From positions 205,338 through 269,337 of the forward strand of contig MNCI01023354.1 of assembly GCA_015680685.1 (NCBI GenBank): a stretch of 64,000 bases of DNA, written 5' to 3'. Of the stretch, positions 47,186 to 58,480 are shown in pieces. The stretch's first letter is position 1, and the number at the start of each line of letters is the position of its first letter. Both the position numbers and the translations under genes were made by a program. Under the pieces are notes generated by a model, which searched no databases, was not told where the DNA came from, and saw only the letters and a list, made by a program, of their open reading frames with translations. This DNA comes from Gnetum montanum. Its lineage: Eukaryota; Streptophyta; Gnetopsida; Gnetales; Gnetaceae.

Positions 47186-47482
47186 AATGGTGGTGGCTCT
47201 GTGAAAGCATTCTCGTTGCTTTAGGAGGATGGATTGGTCAAGTGTGTTGATGCGAGGTCACTGGATGTGGTTAGTTTCACTGGATGTGGTTAGTTTTAAT
47301 CTAGACTTGAGCCAAATTTTATTAAGTCATCTTAATCACATACTACACAAGGGACTTTACACAACATTGATTTTGAGATTCCATTCCATTCCATTCTCTC
47401 TTTTCGTATTGCTTTCCATATTCCACCTCATTGCTGATTTTACGATTAGTCTATATTTTGGTTGATGCATTGTTATTCTTTG
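47186..47482 (+). pseudogene. Conserved frame in the envelope position (exon-like A), element 3
   Basis: EDGLVKCVDARSLDVVSF and LNHILHKGLYTT keep the frame of element 5. The length is 297 bases, which equals 278 plus a 19-base tandem duplication at 47259-47296, so apart from the duplication it is as long as its relatives. A donor-like TTTG/GTAAAA ends it. A TAG and the duplication break the frame. Confidence 0.4.
47259..47296 (+). repeat. 19-bp tandem duplication
   Basis: CACTGGATGTGGTTAGTTT stands twice in a row. The other elements have one copy. Confidence 0.9.
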
Positions 47483-47793
47483 GTAAAATCTTGTGGGTAA
47501 GCCCTTAACCATTTTTTCCATATGTCATTCCTAGAGCCTATGGACTCTTTGGTTTATGGGTTTGTCAGGGCGTAAATGGCATGAGCCTGCTTTGGGGAGG
47601 ACCCACTGGCATTCCTTTTTGGTGCAATTGTTAAACTCTTTCCCTTACACATTTCTTACAATCAACTATTTATCGTTTCAAACCATCAATGACATTTATT
47701 TTTATTTTTGTTTTATTGGCTTCACCGTTGTCATTTCTCTCATCTTCCTTGTTCTTTTGTTTTCCATCTTATTGCTACCAAAGGTTCGCTCTT

Positions 47794-47804
47794 AGTCGTG
47801 GGGG
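47794..47804 (+). promoter_or_regulatory. Internal PPT-like motif (copy c), element 3
   Basis: AGTCGTGGGGG after GGTTCGCTCTT, matching 5070 in element 1. Confidence 0.5.
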
Positions 47805-48366
47805 CCCTGTCACAAATTTTTCCATTCCATACTTATCTTACCCCTACACCTTGGGTAGTCATCATTCATAAACCTCTAACCTAGTATTTTCCATACCCAC
47901 AACCTAGCCAAGGTGCTTCATATCGAGGCAAGGTATCAACTGCATTATGTCTTATCTATCCTTGCTAATTCATGAAAATGTTGTATGTGCAGATGGTGAT
48001 CACATGAACAATGGACTGGGATAGGAGGGAGCACTCAGGATGGACTGGAGCAAAAAGCATTTACACAAGGAACAAGCTTGGTTGCATGGCTATGGATGAA
48101 CAATGGTGTGTACATTTTTGACATTGGCAGCAATGTGCCTCATTTTCTTTTTCCTCTCTCTCTTCAAGCTGTCGAATGAGGGTCTGGATTTCATTTATGT
48201 ATAGTATTCACCACAATGGGTATGAACACCAATGTTGTAATATGTTTGTCAATCCATCCACCGGGCACTTTGAGTTTGTCATTCCATGTCACAATCAGTT
48301 GTTTTTCAGTCAATATCTCATACCTTCCCAATATTTTGTAAGGAACTCAAGGATGAGTTTTCATTT

Positions 48367-48379
48367 AGTCATGGGGGTA
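48367..48379 (+). promoter_or_regulatory. 3' polypurine tract of element 3
   Basis: AGTCATGGGGGTA abuts the 3' LTR. Confidence 0.72.
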
Positions 48380-49235
48380 TGATGAGTTGCAATATTGAGA
48401 CCGCGATATTGCATCCGCAATATCAAGTCCACGATATCGGAGCCTGCCAAGCGATATCAAACATCCGAGGTCGAGACCTATCTCGTTGCCTATAAATAAG
48501 AGGTGGGTGCACTTGGTTTGGTAATTAGATAGTTAATTTTTCTTAGTCCCTTATCCGAACTCTTGTAGTTTCTCCTTCCCAGAGTTAGAATTATTTCTAA
48601 GTGCCCACAATAGGAGTCATAAAGTGAATAGATCTTTATTCAAGCATTGTGTACCTGAGCACACCTTGTGTTCAAAAATAAAGCAAACTTTGTGATAAAC
48701 CTTGCAACATTCAAAATAGCTTAATTATCTCATTTAATTTCTATTTAGTGTTATTCCCTACTCTTGTAGTTCATTAATGTTATTTTTATTGATTTGTTAA
48801 TTTTCAACAAGTAAGCACACTCAATACGACCACTTCAAGCATATGTGGAACACTTGGTAATCCAGTAACAACTAGCATTTGGTAATCCTAGTAGTGTTAC
48901 ACTAGTTCAGGATGTGTCTAGCAAGTGGGAACAAATGCTAGTGTTAGGACTAGTTAGAGCCTAGTTGATTAGTTAAATTAAATTAGTTAATTAATTATCT
49001 CATTTCTCTATTTTAAGCACCAGGACATAAAACATAAAAAGTACAAAAATCATGTACCTCAAGTTTACTTAACCATATAATTGTGCCTTAGGAGTAAGCT
49101 TGGGAAGACAATGATAGCATAACTCACCCTTGTTCTGGGTAGACACATAGGCACTTAGTCCTTGGAATTCGACCAAATCGCATGTGAACACTCGTATTCG
49201 TATTGTTGGGTGTAGGGGTACCTCACTACTCATCA
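48380..49235 (+). repeat. 3' LTR of element 3 (856 bp)
   Basis: Parallel to the 5' LTR. It has TATAAATA at 48491-48498 and ends CTCATCA. Confidence 0.92.
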
Positions 49236-49671
49236 GTGGGGTTACAAAGTGAATATGTGTTTATGCTCAAGTTGGTTACGTTCATTCCACCATGTCTAAC
49301 ATGCCTTGAAAGTAAATTATTACACTAAATGTATGGGGAAGCAAATAACAATAAAAGTAAATTGTAAGTAAAGAAGCATTAAAGTCAAAGTGTTGCAATG
49401 AATATGAATAAATCTCAATCATATTTTTGGTCATGGATTGTGTTCAAGTACAATGTCACTTGAATAAGATTCCATACAATTAACTCAATTTCACATTGTA
49501 GGTTCTCATTGATTGTTACTAGAATTCAAGAAAGTCAACCATAAGAGCTTCACTACCTATAACATTAATGATGTTATTAATGTAGTAGGCCACTCATATA
49601 CATAGGCATTTATTGCTACTTAGTCACTGTAGTTTTCTATAATGCATCTACAATGACATAACTGCTCATCA
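49236..49671 (-). repeat. Right part of the split solo LTR
   Basis: Continues 38889-39285: GGTTACAAAGTGAATATGTG aligns with the reverse complement of the element 4 LTR, and the piece ends CTGCTCATCA. The two parts together make 833 bases. The bases outside the two ends (CTATG and TAGTC) do not form a target duplication. Confidence 0.75.
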
Positions 49672-50224
49672 TAGTCGTACGAAACATTGTTCATCACTAG
49701 GCATATAATTGATGGGCTTAATAATGAAGGCAACAAAGAAATTACTTTAGACATGTTAAAGTATAATTCTTAACAATATGATTAAATAACATAGAGGTGA
49801 ATGTCTAAAAATAACCCATATAATTGACCCCATTTTGTTTTGACAAAGTTAGGATGATGATGATGACTGTTAAACAACATGATAGTTTATTTAAAATGCA
49901 AAACTTAAGAGGTTTATACATGATTGGCTTAATTGCAAAGGCAAAAAGGCAATTGCTTTAGCCTTGTTAAAATATAATTCTTAACAATATGATTGAACAA
50001 CATGATGGTTTATTCAAAATACACATCTTACAATATATATGTGTATGTGCATATGTGCATGTGTATGTATTTTAATCTAATAAAATGTTAATTTTAATTG
50101 AACATTCTCTCATGTACATTATAAATTAGCTATAAATTACCTCAGGCTATGTGAGTTCTCTATAATTATTTGCCTCTATTTAAAGCTAAAGCTTAATACA
50201 TTTCCACATTAGTTACATTAATTG

Positions 50225-50770
50225 AAAATAAGTTTTTCCACATATTGTTCTTGTTCTACTAATAGCTTCTTCACACATGTCCTTAATCACTTTAATATAT
50301 TTATTAGGGATTCTTTAATTTTGTAAGGTCTTCCAAACATTATCTATAGGTACTCCCATATACCTTTTCCAAGTTATTAAAGATCATATATGGATTTTTC
50401 CTATGCATTCTCAACTTCCACATTAACTATCATATCAAGAAATAGCCTTAGCAATTGACCTTCATGGCATAGATCCAAATAAGTATTCAAATATTCTTAG
50501 TTTATATTTGAAATGTTACCCTACAACTCTCTCCCATATTTTCATAATATGACTCATAAGCTTGATTTATCTATAATTTATAGAATTTTGTATATCACCT
50601 TTGCCCTTGTAGATGAGAATAAGAGTGCTTTTCTCTATCTTTCAAAAAGTTGTTAAATAATTTTGTTAATTTTATAACTCCATTATCTTCCATAGTCTTC
50701 CAAAGTTTTCTAGGATTGGTATTTGATTCAGCATCTTAACCATTTTCACCTTAGATAAGGTTGTCTTTAC
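50225..50770 (-). pseudogene. RTE-clade LINE, RT fingers and palm, degenerate
   Basis: On the minus strand the translation gives, with shifts, MEDNGVIKLTKLFNNFL, a YKGKGDIQN-like piece, KIWERVVG, FGSMP and YIKVIKDMCEEA. These match in order the conserved stretch of plant RTE reverse transcriptases. A second RTE-like 3' tail (CATCATCCTAACCTTATCCC on plus) lies at 50918-50990, so two fragments may adjoin. Confidence 0.75.
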
Positions 50771-51039
50771 TTCAAAGAAGGAAAATTCATTTACCAATCT
50801 TAAATTTAGTTATTCTTCTTGGATATCCTCTCTTAGAAGTTTTTTACATAATGAATTTTTCAAATATTTTTTAACTTATCTAAAATTTCCTTCATATAAA
50901 AACTTTTCAAAATATCATCATCCTAACCTTATCCCAAGTATATAAAGTTGGTTTTATGAGTTCTTTTTACTATTCGAGTTTATGAAGAACTATATTAGAA
51001 ATTATAAACTTTATTTAAATAATAATAATATGGATTATT

Positions 51040-51145
51040 TCATTAGACCCAGCACATTTAATTTAAACATATGTTGCAAGTGATGCTCAAACTCATAACC
51101 TATTTGTTTATAAGACATAAACTTAGCATTGAGCTACAACATTAG
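51040..51145 (-). mobile_element. Possible tRNA-derived SINE
   Basis: On the minus strand GTAGCTCAATGCTAAG and GAGTTTGAGCATCAC stand as A-box-like and B-box-like sequences. The tail is not shared with the main SINE family. Confidence 0.35.
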
Positions 51146-51569
51146 AAAAAAAAATAAAGTAAATAATTGACACTTACAAATGCTATATTTAGAAATGTCT
51201 TCATGAAATGTCTTAGTTAAGAACTTTAAACGTCTCCAATGATGTTATACACAGATAACTAATTGTATTACACAAATATCATATCATGGTTGAACAAATA
51301 GATTGTGCACTACCTATAGCATTGAATATGAGCACCATATTTGCTTGCAATGTCCTCTTTGAGTACATTAAACATAGTATAGTGTTTGATTGATTTGTTC
51401 CTAATACTAGTAAGAACTCTCGGAAATTCTCTTAAAACTCACTTAAAACTCATGGCATGTATTTTTCTCCGGTCCAATAAATCCAAACAGCCAAGTTTAA
51501 TTTTCATATTACCATGTGAAACACAAATATATTTTTAAGATAAACTTTGTACATGTGCTCTATTGCCAA

Positions 51570-52740
51570 GAGTTACAAGCTTATAGTCACGAGCCCCCCT
51601 ATAGAACGAGCTAAATTGCAGACCAGAGTCCCGAGAAGGGACGAACTTGTCTAATTCAGAGTTTTACGATATTTTTTTCTCTTTCTTTCAAATAGTAAAT
51701 ATATTCTCACTTTTTGCATAATTTTGCCGTAAAAGTTATAATGGTAGGCTAAACTAGTTGACGTCAACGAAGTAACTGCGGAGATTTATAAATTACTTCT
51801 ATTATACAACTTTTGATCCTTTAACTTAAGCATCTTAAACCGTCATCGCTTTTATAACTTCTCCCTTGGTGGCTCTTAAGAATGAAGAAAGGAACAAGAA
51901 GGAAAGAAAATTACTTAAATTTTACAAAAGCTAACTTATTTTAAAAAAAAAAAAAAAGTTTAAAAGGACTGATTATAAAATGGCTGCTGGCTGCTGCTTT
52001 AGACCGTGGGATCCTTTCAACGATCCAATCACAGTAATGAAAAGGATCTCAGTGAATTCAGAGCAGAAGAGAGCCAAAGGGGATACCAAACAAAAAACTA
52101 CTTTGAAGAGAGGACAATTCTGGCAACGATAAAATTGTGTTTTTTAGAGGATGGGGGAAGAATGTGGTTGAGCTTTGGATCCTGACAAGATGTTTCTGAT
52201 GCCTCTGAGTTTGCAAATTCAAACCTAGTATGGTGTGCTTTCAAAATCCTGCCTGTAACCTTGCAATGCAGCTCTCCAATCTTGAATGACAAAAGCTTCA
52301 GACCATCTTCCGATCCCTTTTCCCCATGCGTTTTCTTTTTAGGCTTTTTACTAGCTTTTGACAAAACCCAGAAACCCACATTCATGAATCAGTATGTTAG
52401 GCCTCGTGAGTGTAGAGTAAAGCAGTAGTTATTGGTTTTTTGACAACCAAACCCAACAACCCATGTTCATGAATCAACATTTTAGGTACTGAGTGGAGTG
52501 TAAAGCAGTAGTTTTGGATATGTAGCAGCATTAGTAGAGTCCACGTAAAGAATACCAGAGCACCAAGATTTGCCAAAACTTTGAAACTCAAAGGTGGGCT
52601 GCAACTTGAGGAAGTTAAAGCAGATGCTAAATTGACTTGTCGTGGAGGGTGCGGGGTCTGCAGATTCCAGTCGTTTTTGGTTATATTGTTAAAAAAGAAA
52701 CAATCAAATGTGCACATGCTCAGTATGGTTGATTTTGGTG
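51570..52740. other. Low-copy DNA upstream of the TBL gene
   Basis: From about 51570 the base composition becomes less AT-rich and no retroelement similarity is seen. It should hold the upstream control region of the gene. A 95-codon minus-strand open frame (52098-52385) has no recognisable domain and is not called a gene. Confidence 0.5.
52356..52517 (+). repeat. Imperfect tandem duplication, about 80 bp x 2, in the TBL upstream region
   Basis: Copies at 52356-52435 and 52437-52517 both run from TTTTGACAA through CATTCATGAATCA or GTTCATGAATCA to AAAGCAGTAGTT. They have diverged by substitutions and small indels. Confidence 0.8.
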
Positions 52741-52748
52741 TATAAAAA
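52741..52748 (+). promoter_or_regulatory. Likely TATA box of the TBL gene
   Basis: TATAAAAA stands 94 bases before the start codon, which would give a 5' leader of roughly 60-65 bases. Confidence 0.6.
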
Positions 52749-52834
52749 GAATCTGAGGCTTCTTCACTTCTCTTAAAATCATACACACCAGTTTTATTAA
52801 CACCAGAAGGAGAAGAAACACATTATTAGCCATA

Positions 52835-54585
52835 ATGTGTCCCTCTGCTGCAACCAAGCCTCCTGTGCTTCTTGTTGTTATCTGCTGCCTTGTTTGCCTG
52901 TTAGTCCCTGCACTGTCCACATTACACAGTGCTGTTGCTGCTGAATACTCCAACTCAACCAGCAGGAGCAGCTCATCTGACGATGATGAGTCTAAGGCTT
53001 TTGTTAGGAACAGGTGTGACATTTATTCAGGTAGATGGGTCTATGATTCAAGCTATCCTCTTTACTCCTCCAGTAGTTGTCCCTACATAGATGCACAGTT
53101 TAATTGCCAGGAGTTTGGAAGGTCTGACACTGGTTACCTGAAATTCAGATGGATGCCTTCTGGCTGCAGGATCCCAAGGTTTGGTTTGGTTTGCCTAAGT
53201 AATATTACCATGTTCTTAATTTCTTTGGTTTTGGGTTGTTTTTAGCCTTAAAACTTTGGCAAGTTTTGCCTTGCTGCTTGTTTTTTTCTTCTTGGTTGAT
53301 TCAGTGTTTGACATGTTCTGTTCTGTGACACTGCTGCAAATTTGTTTTTAGATTCAATGCCCTGTACCTGCTGCAGAAGCTGAGAGGGAAGACGGTTATG
53401 TTTGTGGGTGATTCCCTCAACAGAAACCAGTGGCAATCAATGATGTGCCTTCTGCACTCTGTTTTGCCACAGTCCAGGATTTCTTATGTACCTTCAGATC
53501 CACTTTCTGTTTTCAAGGCCTTGGTATGTATGCTTCTATGGTTTCAGGATCTCTTGCTGTTATCTTGGACAGTAAGGTTCAGATATCAGTAGTGCTTTGA
53601 GGGTCTTAAATGTCTTGATTGCTGTGTGTTTTATGCAGGATTATGGGGTCTCTATCATGTTTAACAGGGCTCCATACCTGGTAGACTTGGATAACAGGTT
53701 TGTAAATGGGGTTAACAGAGCCATCCTACGGTTAGACTCCATTGCAATTAATGGTCTGGCATGGCTGCAGGCAGATGTTCTGATTTTCAACTCAGGCCAC
53801 TGGTGGACTCACACTGGCAAACTTGCAGGGTATGAACCCATTTACAGATTTCAGAGATTATTTTTTTGTTAGATTCAGCAGAATTCCAACTTCGCCAATC
53901 CTAGAAAACTGATGCAGATGCTCTGCTATCATAAAATTACCGGTTTTCAAGAAATTGGTATTACAGTAACCAGATTTCTAAGGATGGGCCACATGTACAG
54001 GTGGGATTTCATAGAATATGGAGGCCGGCTGTTCAGTAGCATGGATCCAATGGAGGCATATCTGAGAGGCATGACAACGTGGGCCAGATGGGTGGATGCA
54101 AACATAGATTTCAGAAAAACCAGGGTGTTTTTCCAGAGCTACTCACCAACCCATTACAGGTAAACCAGGAAAACAAGACCCCACTCAATGAAAATCTAAA
54201 TCTGCTTGAATTTGCCTCATAATTTTCAGGGTTGTTTCCTATTTTTCCAAAAGAGTGTGAATTTTGGCCGGATCTTGTCAAATCTTTTAGTCATGATTTT
54301 TACTCTTGAAACAGCCCACAGAGCTGCTACGGAGCAAAGCAGCCAACGTCAGGGGTAACTTATTCACCGTCAGAGTATCCTCCGCAGTACAGAATTGGAG
54401 CAGCAGTAGTGGGCAGAATGAGGTCTCCTGTAAGATTTCTGAACGTGACATTCATGTCAATGCTGAGACAGGATGCCCACCCATCAATATACAATTCTCA
54501 GAGGTCTGCAGACTGCAGCCACTGGTGCTTACCAGGCCTGCCAGATATCTGGAACGAGCTGCTTTACTACGATCTCATCTTCTGA
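52835..54585 (+). CDS. TRICHOME BIREFRINGENCE-LIKE protein (TBL37-43 type wall polysaccharide O-acetyltransferase), five exons
   Basis: TBL proteins are Golgi type II membrane proteins that O-acetylate wall polysaccharides such as xylan; the exact substrate of this one cannot be told. Exons are 52835-53178, 53352-53523, 53639-53829, 54001-54159 and 54315-54585. All introns (115-173 bases) are GT-AG and keep phase, giving 378 residues, normal for the family. Residues 10-36 form a signal anchor, followed by a Ser-rich stem. The TBL domain starts at Cys61 (CDIYSGRWVYD, then CPYIDAQFNCQ). The catalytic GDS motif is GDSLNRNQW with Ser136, and the DxxH motif is D355-C-S-H358 (DCSHWCLPGLPDIWNELL). 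WWTHTGKLAGWDF and MTTWARWVD recall TBL38 and its relatives. Exon 5 joins as THYSPQSCYGAKQ. A TATA box lies 94 bases upstream. No stop or shift was found, so it is probably functional. Confidence 0.93.
53179..53351 (+). other. TBL intron 1
   Basis: GTTTGG at the donor, a T-rich tract and TTTTTAG at the acceptor. It interrupts an Arg codon in phase 2, just before the FNALYLLQKLRGK piece. Confidence 0.88.
53524..53638 (+). other. TBL intron 2
   Basis: GTATGT donor and TTATGCAG acceptor, phase 0, between VFKAL and DYGVSIMF. Confidence 0.88.
53830..54000 (+). other. TBL intron 3
   Basis: GTATGA donor and TGTACAG acceptor, phase 2. It joins HTGKLAG to WDFIEYGG. Confidence 0.88.
54160..54314 (+). 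other. TBL intron 4
   Basis: GTAAAC donor and GAAACAG acceptor, phase 2, joining THY to SPQSCYG. A second AG seven bases further (CCACAG) would shift the frame, so the first is preferred. Confidence 0.82.
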
Positions 54586-56400
54586 GGATTTGTACCCAAA
54601 TCTCAGAATTATATTACATTTCCTTGAGACCTCAGCCTTTCACAGTAACATAACCCTATTTCTTAGAACTACTTACCCCTTATTGCACTTTTTTCCCCCT
54701 TCTAACTTGGATTAGATTGTAGCTGAGGTTATATTTGAATAACCAATCAGGAGCAGCAACAGCAGCAGAAGATTTTCTGCTCTGCTTTGTTTTGTTGAGG
54801 AAGCTCAACGGAGATAGCAGTCCAGAGAGTTCCTGAAATTTCTGATTTTTCTTGAAGTCTGCAATAGGGTTTCATCTTCTTCTTGTACTGTTACGTTGGA
54901 TTCCGTGTGAGAATCACAGAGATCCAGAAGAACATCAATCATTGTTACGGATAGCATACAGCAGGGAATGCTGACCAGAGTTTGAAAAACGAAAAAGGGG
55001 AATGGGTTGCTCAGTGATTGTACTTTAGCGGGTGTTTGTTTTTTACATTTTTCTTCCTTCTTTGTGGGCTCTCTGTGATAGCCTTCATCGCCGATCATTA
55101 CGGGAGGCCCAGGTTGTCTGGCATAAATTACGCGCAAGGCAATTTGAATTCAAATAAAAGTTTTGCAAATCGTCCATTAAATTATTAATTCTTTGAGGAT
55201 TCATCTACAGCACTTTCATGTTCAAAGATTCGCTGCTCATCTTTTTGCTCTATTATTAATTCCTGCCTATTCTTCTTTTGATTTTATCTCATATTCAAGT
55301 GTGATACGATTAAGTAAAGCACCCTTCTGGATTGGATCTGCTTTATTGCAGATGAAGCTTTCTGGATAATCCGATGCAGTTTGGATAGCTATTATGTAAA
55401 ACTAAACAGCCTGTGCATATCACTTTATCTGTTGGTGATTTCTCTGGTTCTGATCAGAGGAGAATGAATTTTTATTTTTTTATTAGTTGATAAAAAGGTC
55501 ATTCTCATCATCCTTAGCACTTAAAAAGACTATTTTGATGATAAGATTCAACTTTGTCAGATTCGTTACTGATCAAATGAAAATTACATTTTTTTATGTT
55601 TACAAAGTTGGAGAAAACAGACGAAGAAAGGACTACATTTTTTAAGCTCGACTGGTTAGTGGTATTCTTTCTTCCTCAACTTCAATTTTCTGGGTCTCCT
55701 GTTCTCCGTTAAAATTCAAATTGATTGGAACGCGGGTTGCTGTTTATGGTGGTTAGGTTGCATTGCTTTGTACTTGAAGTTGTTAGGTTCAATTTTGAAC
55801 CTAGCCTAGTGAAATTGATGTAAATAGTATGAAACAAAATAATTAAAAATAGTGAAATTGGTATGAGACAAAATAATTACAAATAGTGAAATTGAGGCAA
55901 ATGGTATAAGACAGAATAATTAAAATGAATTAAAGTGGCATGATCCAAATCATTATTTTCTATTGAAATTCAAATTTGTGTTTTGAGAACCAAAATTAGA
56001 CTATATGTACCCCTTTTATCCCATCTTCTTTCAAAATAAGACTTTAGTAGAAGGAGATTGCCACTTGTAGCTCATTGAACCATTATGTCTGTTGGGTAGT
56101 TAAAATTTTAATAGCTAAAGGTAGCTAGGCATGCTTGGCTAGCTTAGCTAGCCAATGCAAACTATCTATTGTGTTCCCTTATGCTTTTATGCATGCTCAT
56201 TATCTTTCTAACCCCAAGGGACCTACATTCTTCTTCACAAACATAAACGAAATATAACCAATTGAGGATTTGTGAGGTACTCATTTGTAATCAAGGCTAT
56301 GTCCACATATTAGCATCATATTTCCAAAGTACCACAATGATCATAGGGGGCACTTAGAAATAGGTATCTTTCCTATATGATAATATCGATCAAACCGTAC
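54586..56400. other. TBL 3' untranslated region and downstream low-copy DNA
   Basis: 54586 to about 55140 keeps the gene-like base composition and may include the 3' UTR, although no clear poly(A) signal was fixed. A 110-codon minus-strand open frame (54805-55137) has no recognisable domain. A short repeat of GTGAAATTG-type phrases lies at 55808-55900. Beyond 55140 the DNA becomes AT-rich, without genes. Confidence 0.5.
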
Positions 56401-56824
56401 TCGGTTATAAGCCATCCTATATAGGTGGTCCAATATAGTCAATTGAGCTTGCTGTTGTTAATCTCAAGGATTTTTTATGGAATTATTGTGGCAAAAAAAA
56501 ATTTAGTAAGGAATAATCTAAAGATGGATAATACTAATGTCTCTCAAACTATAGAGACCACGGAGAATTCTAAAGCTTTTTATTTTATTTTACCTAATGA
56601 TTTATATGAATCTCTATTAAAAGATATCACTTCATAGTACATATTTCTACAGATCATTGGATTTATTCACCCAAGGTTATTCTTCAATGTTATGGAATTA
56701 ATGTTTGCATGACTGCTATTTTTTTGAATCTTTTTTGCTTGTCAAATTGGCTAATTTTGAAATGGTTGATAAATCATTGGATCTTAAAGTTTTTATGGAT
56801 CAACATAATACTTTTGTTGCTCAG

Positions 56825-57530
56825 TCATGAGCGGTGGAGTATCCAACACCCAACCATACAAGATATGAGTGTTCACGTGTAATCTTAGTTGAACTCCACA
56901 GATAAGGCAATGTGATTATACCAGTACTTAGTTAGCATTCATGATCATTGTCTTCCCTTGTGAGCTAGTAAAATCAATGTGTATGGTTTAACTCACGGTG
57001 AGGTGTATGATATTGATGTTGTATTGACCATTAAGCACCTAGTAAACATGAAGCGAAAGTAAGGGTTTCTAAATCTAAGTGGTAGTAAAACAAATCTAAA
57101 CTTGCCTATGCAATGAGCAACTGGTCTTGATCTTTCAGTCACACCTTGGACTTCGTGCAACTACTATTGGGATTACCAAGTACTACACTACTAAGCATAC
57201 CAAGTGATAGTACTACTGGGTTACCAAGTAGTTACACTTACGTGCTCGAGATCAGTTGTGCTCAATCCGCTTAATGACATTAAAAGTAAATTGCAAGTAA
57301 TTGTAAAGTGTAACTATGAAAAAAGTAAACAATAAACTAATTAAAAATAGAAATAAAACTAAGTGTTGTTGCAATGATGTAAAGTAATCTCAATCTTTAT
57401 TACTGATGATGCAATGTGTCCAAGTACATCACACTTGAATAAAGATTCCGTTCAATTACAAAACATCACACTGCCAGCACGCACTGCTAAATACTGAATT
57501 CAAGAAAACAAATTGAAAGAGTTTTATCAT
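56825..57530 (-). repeat. Truncated LTR, U3 missing
   Basis: Starts TCATGAGCGGTGGAGTA, a worn TGATGAGTGGTGAGGTA, and follows the LTR order (CAACCATAC, GAACTCCACAG, GGTGTATGATATT, GGGATTACCAAG, CAAGTACATCACACTTGAAT). It breaks off near 57530 before the TATA and GATATC region. Confidence 0.75.
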
Positions 57531-57599
57531 GGAATTTTTGGGCCTTTCTAATATGTCCTATGTAAAGATTATGAGGGAGTATCTTTTAAACTAGCATTT

Positions 57600-58020
57600 A
57601 TCTCCAAATTTTTTTTTCTACAAGAAATTAAGATTTTAGTGTATTATATTAGTCTTTTTTTGTAAGTGCATTTTACAAAACTATATTGCTTTTTCTATTA
57701 CTCATGAAGTTAATAAAGGATATATTGGTATTCTAGTTAATAAAAATTAAACTAAAAAAATTTTGAATTCTACCTTTGACAACCTTGCAAGAGTTATTTG
57801 GATTACTTGTCATAATGAAAAAGGAAACTTTAGACTCTATAATATTTATTCTACTCATAATTTGAAAGATCAATCATAGGTTTGGAAATATCTTCTATCT
57901 CTACCTACAATTTCTTAGATTATTAGAGATGATTTCAATATAGTTGAAAGTCACTTAGATAAGCTTGATGGTCTTTTTCCTAATATGTCTTCTCAAGAAA
58001 TAAAATATCAGTATAATTTT
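57600..58020 (+). pseudogene. L1 endonuclease domain, degenerate
   Basis: FLQEIKI near 57623 corresponds to the LQETK motif with the catalytic Glu. RDDFNIVESHLDKLDG near 57930 corresponds to the GDFN motif. Stops and shifts interrupt it. Confidence 0.65.
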
Positions 58021-58480
58021 AAAGAAGAATATTTTTTGATGATGTTAGCAATTTGTTCCCATGTCATTCAAATGAGAAGCATTATATTTGTGTAGTCACC
58101 AACAAGGAAATGATAGAATACATTATCGACTTTATAGATTTTGCATCTCTAATGTTTCCTTTTGGAAGCTTACAAGGAAAGTAGAAGTGCATATAGGTGC
58201 TACTTTTTAAGACAATTTTTCTATTAGCATTTTTCTCTTTAAAATTAATTTTTCCTCTTTCTGAAATAATGAGCTTTTTCATATAAATGCTATTATATTT
58301 ACAAGACCAAGTGGCAAAAATATTTTGAAGCCTTAAGGAACACAAAAAATAAAAAAGCCTATTGGTGATATTGTTTGGATTGACTAGTGGAAGTGAACTA
58401 CTTGTAGAGTCAAAAATTATGATAGAAGGTTTGAAAAGCAATTTGCTAAGTTTAATCATCAAGTTGAAGAAATTTCTATA

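Larger units (their letters stand above)
39286..49235 (+). mobile_element. Ty3/Gypsy (Athila-like) element 3, full length with pol, nested in a solo LTR
   Basis: LTRs at 39286-40128 and 48380-49235 flank gag, protease, RT, RNase H and integrase in the Gypsy order (integrase last), then the 3' region and purine tract. All frames have stops, shifts or deletions, so it is inactive now, but it shows the complete parent structure from which elements 1, 2 and 4 could have lost parts. It lies inside an older reverse LTR whose halves are 38889-39285 and 49236-49671. The flanking 5-mers CTAGG and GTGGG match at three of five bases, perhaps a worn target duplication. Confidence 0.92.

Noticed and set aside
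52397-52786. 129-codon minus-strand open frame before the TBL gene
   Set aside because: It runs through the tandem duplication and the TATA box region and has no recognisable domain.
54805-55137. 110-codon minus-strand open frame after the TBL gene
   Set aside because: No motif, no promoter signal and no conserved context; probably chance in the 3' flanking DNA.
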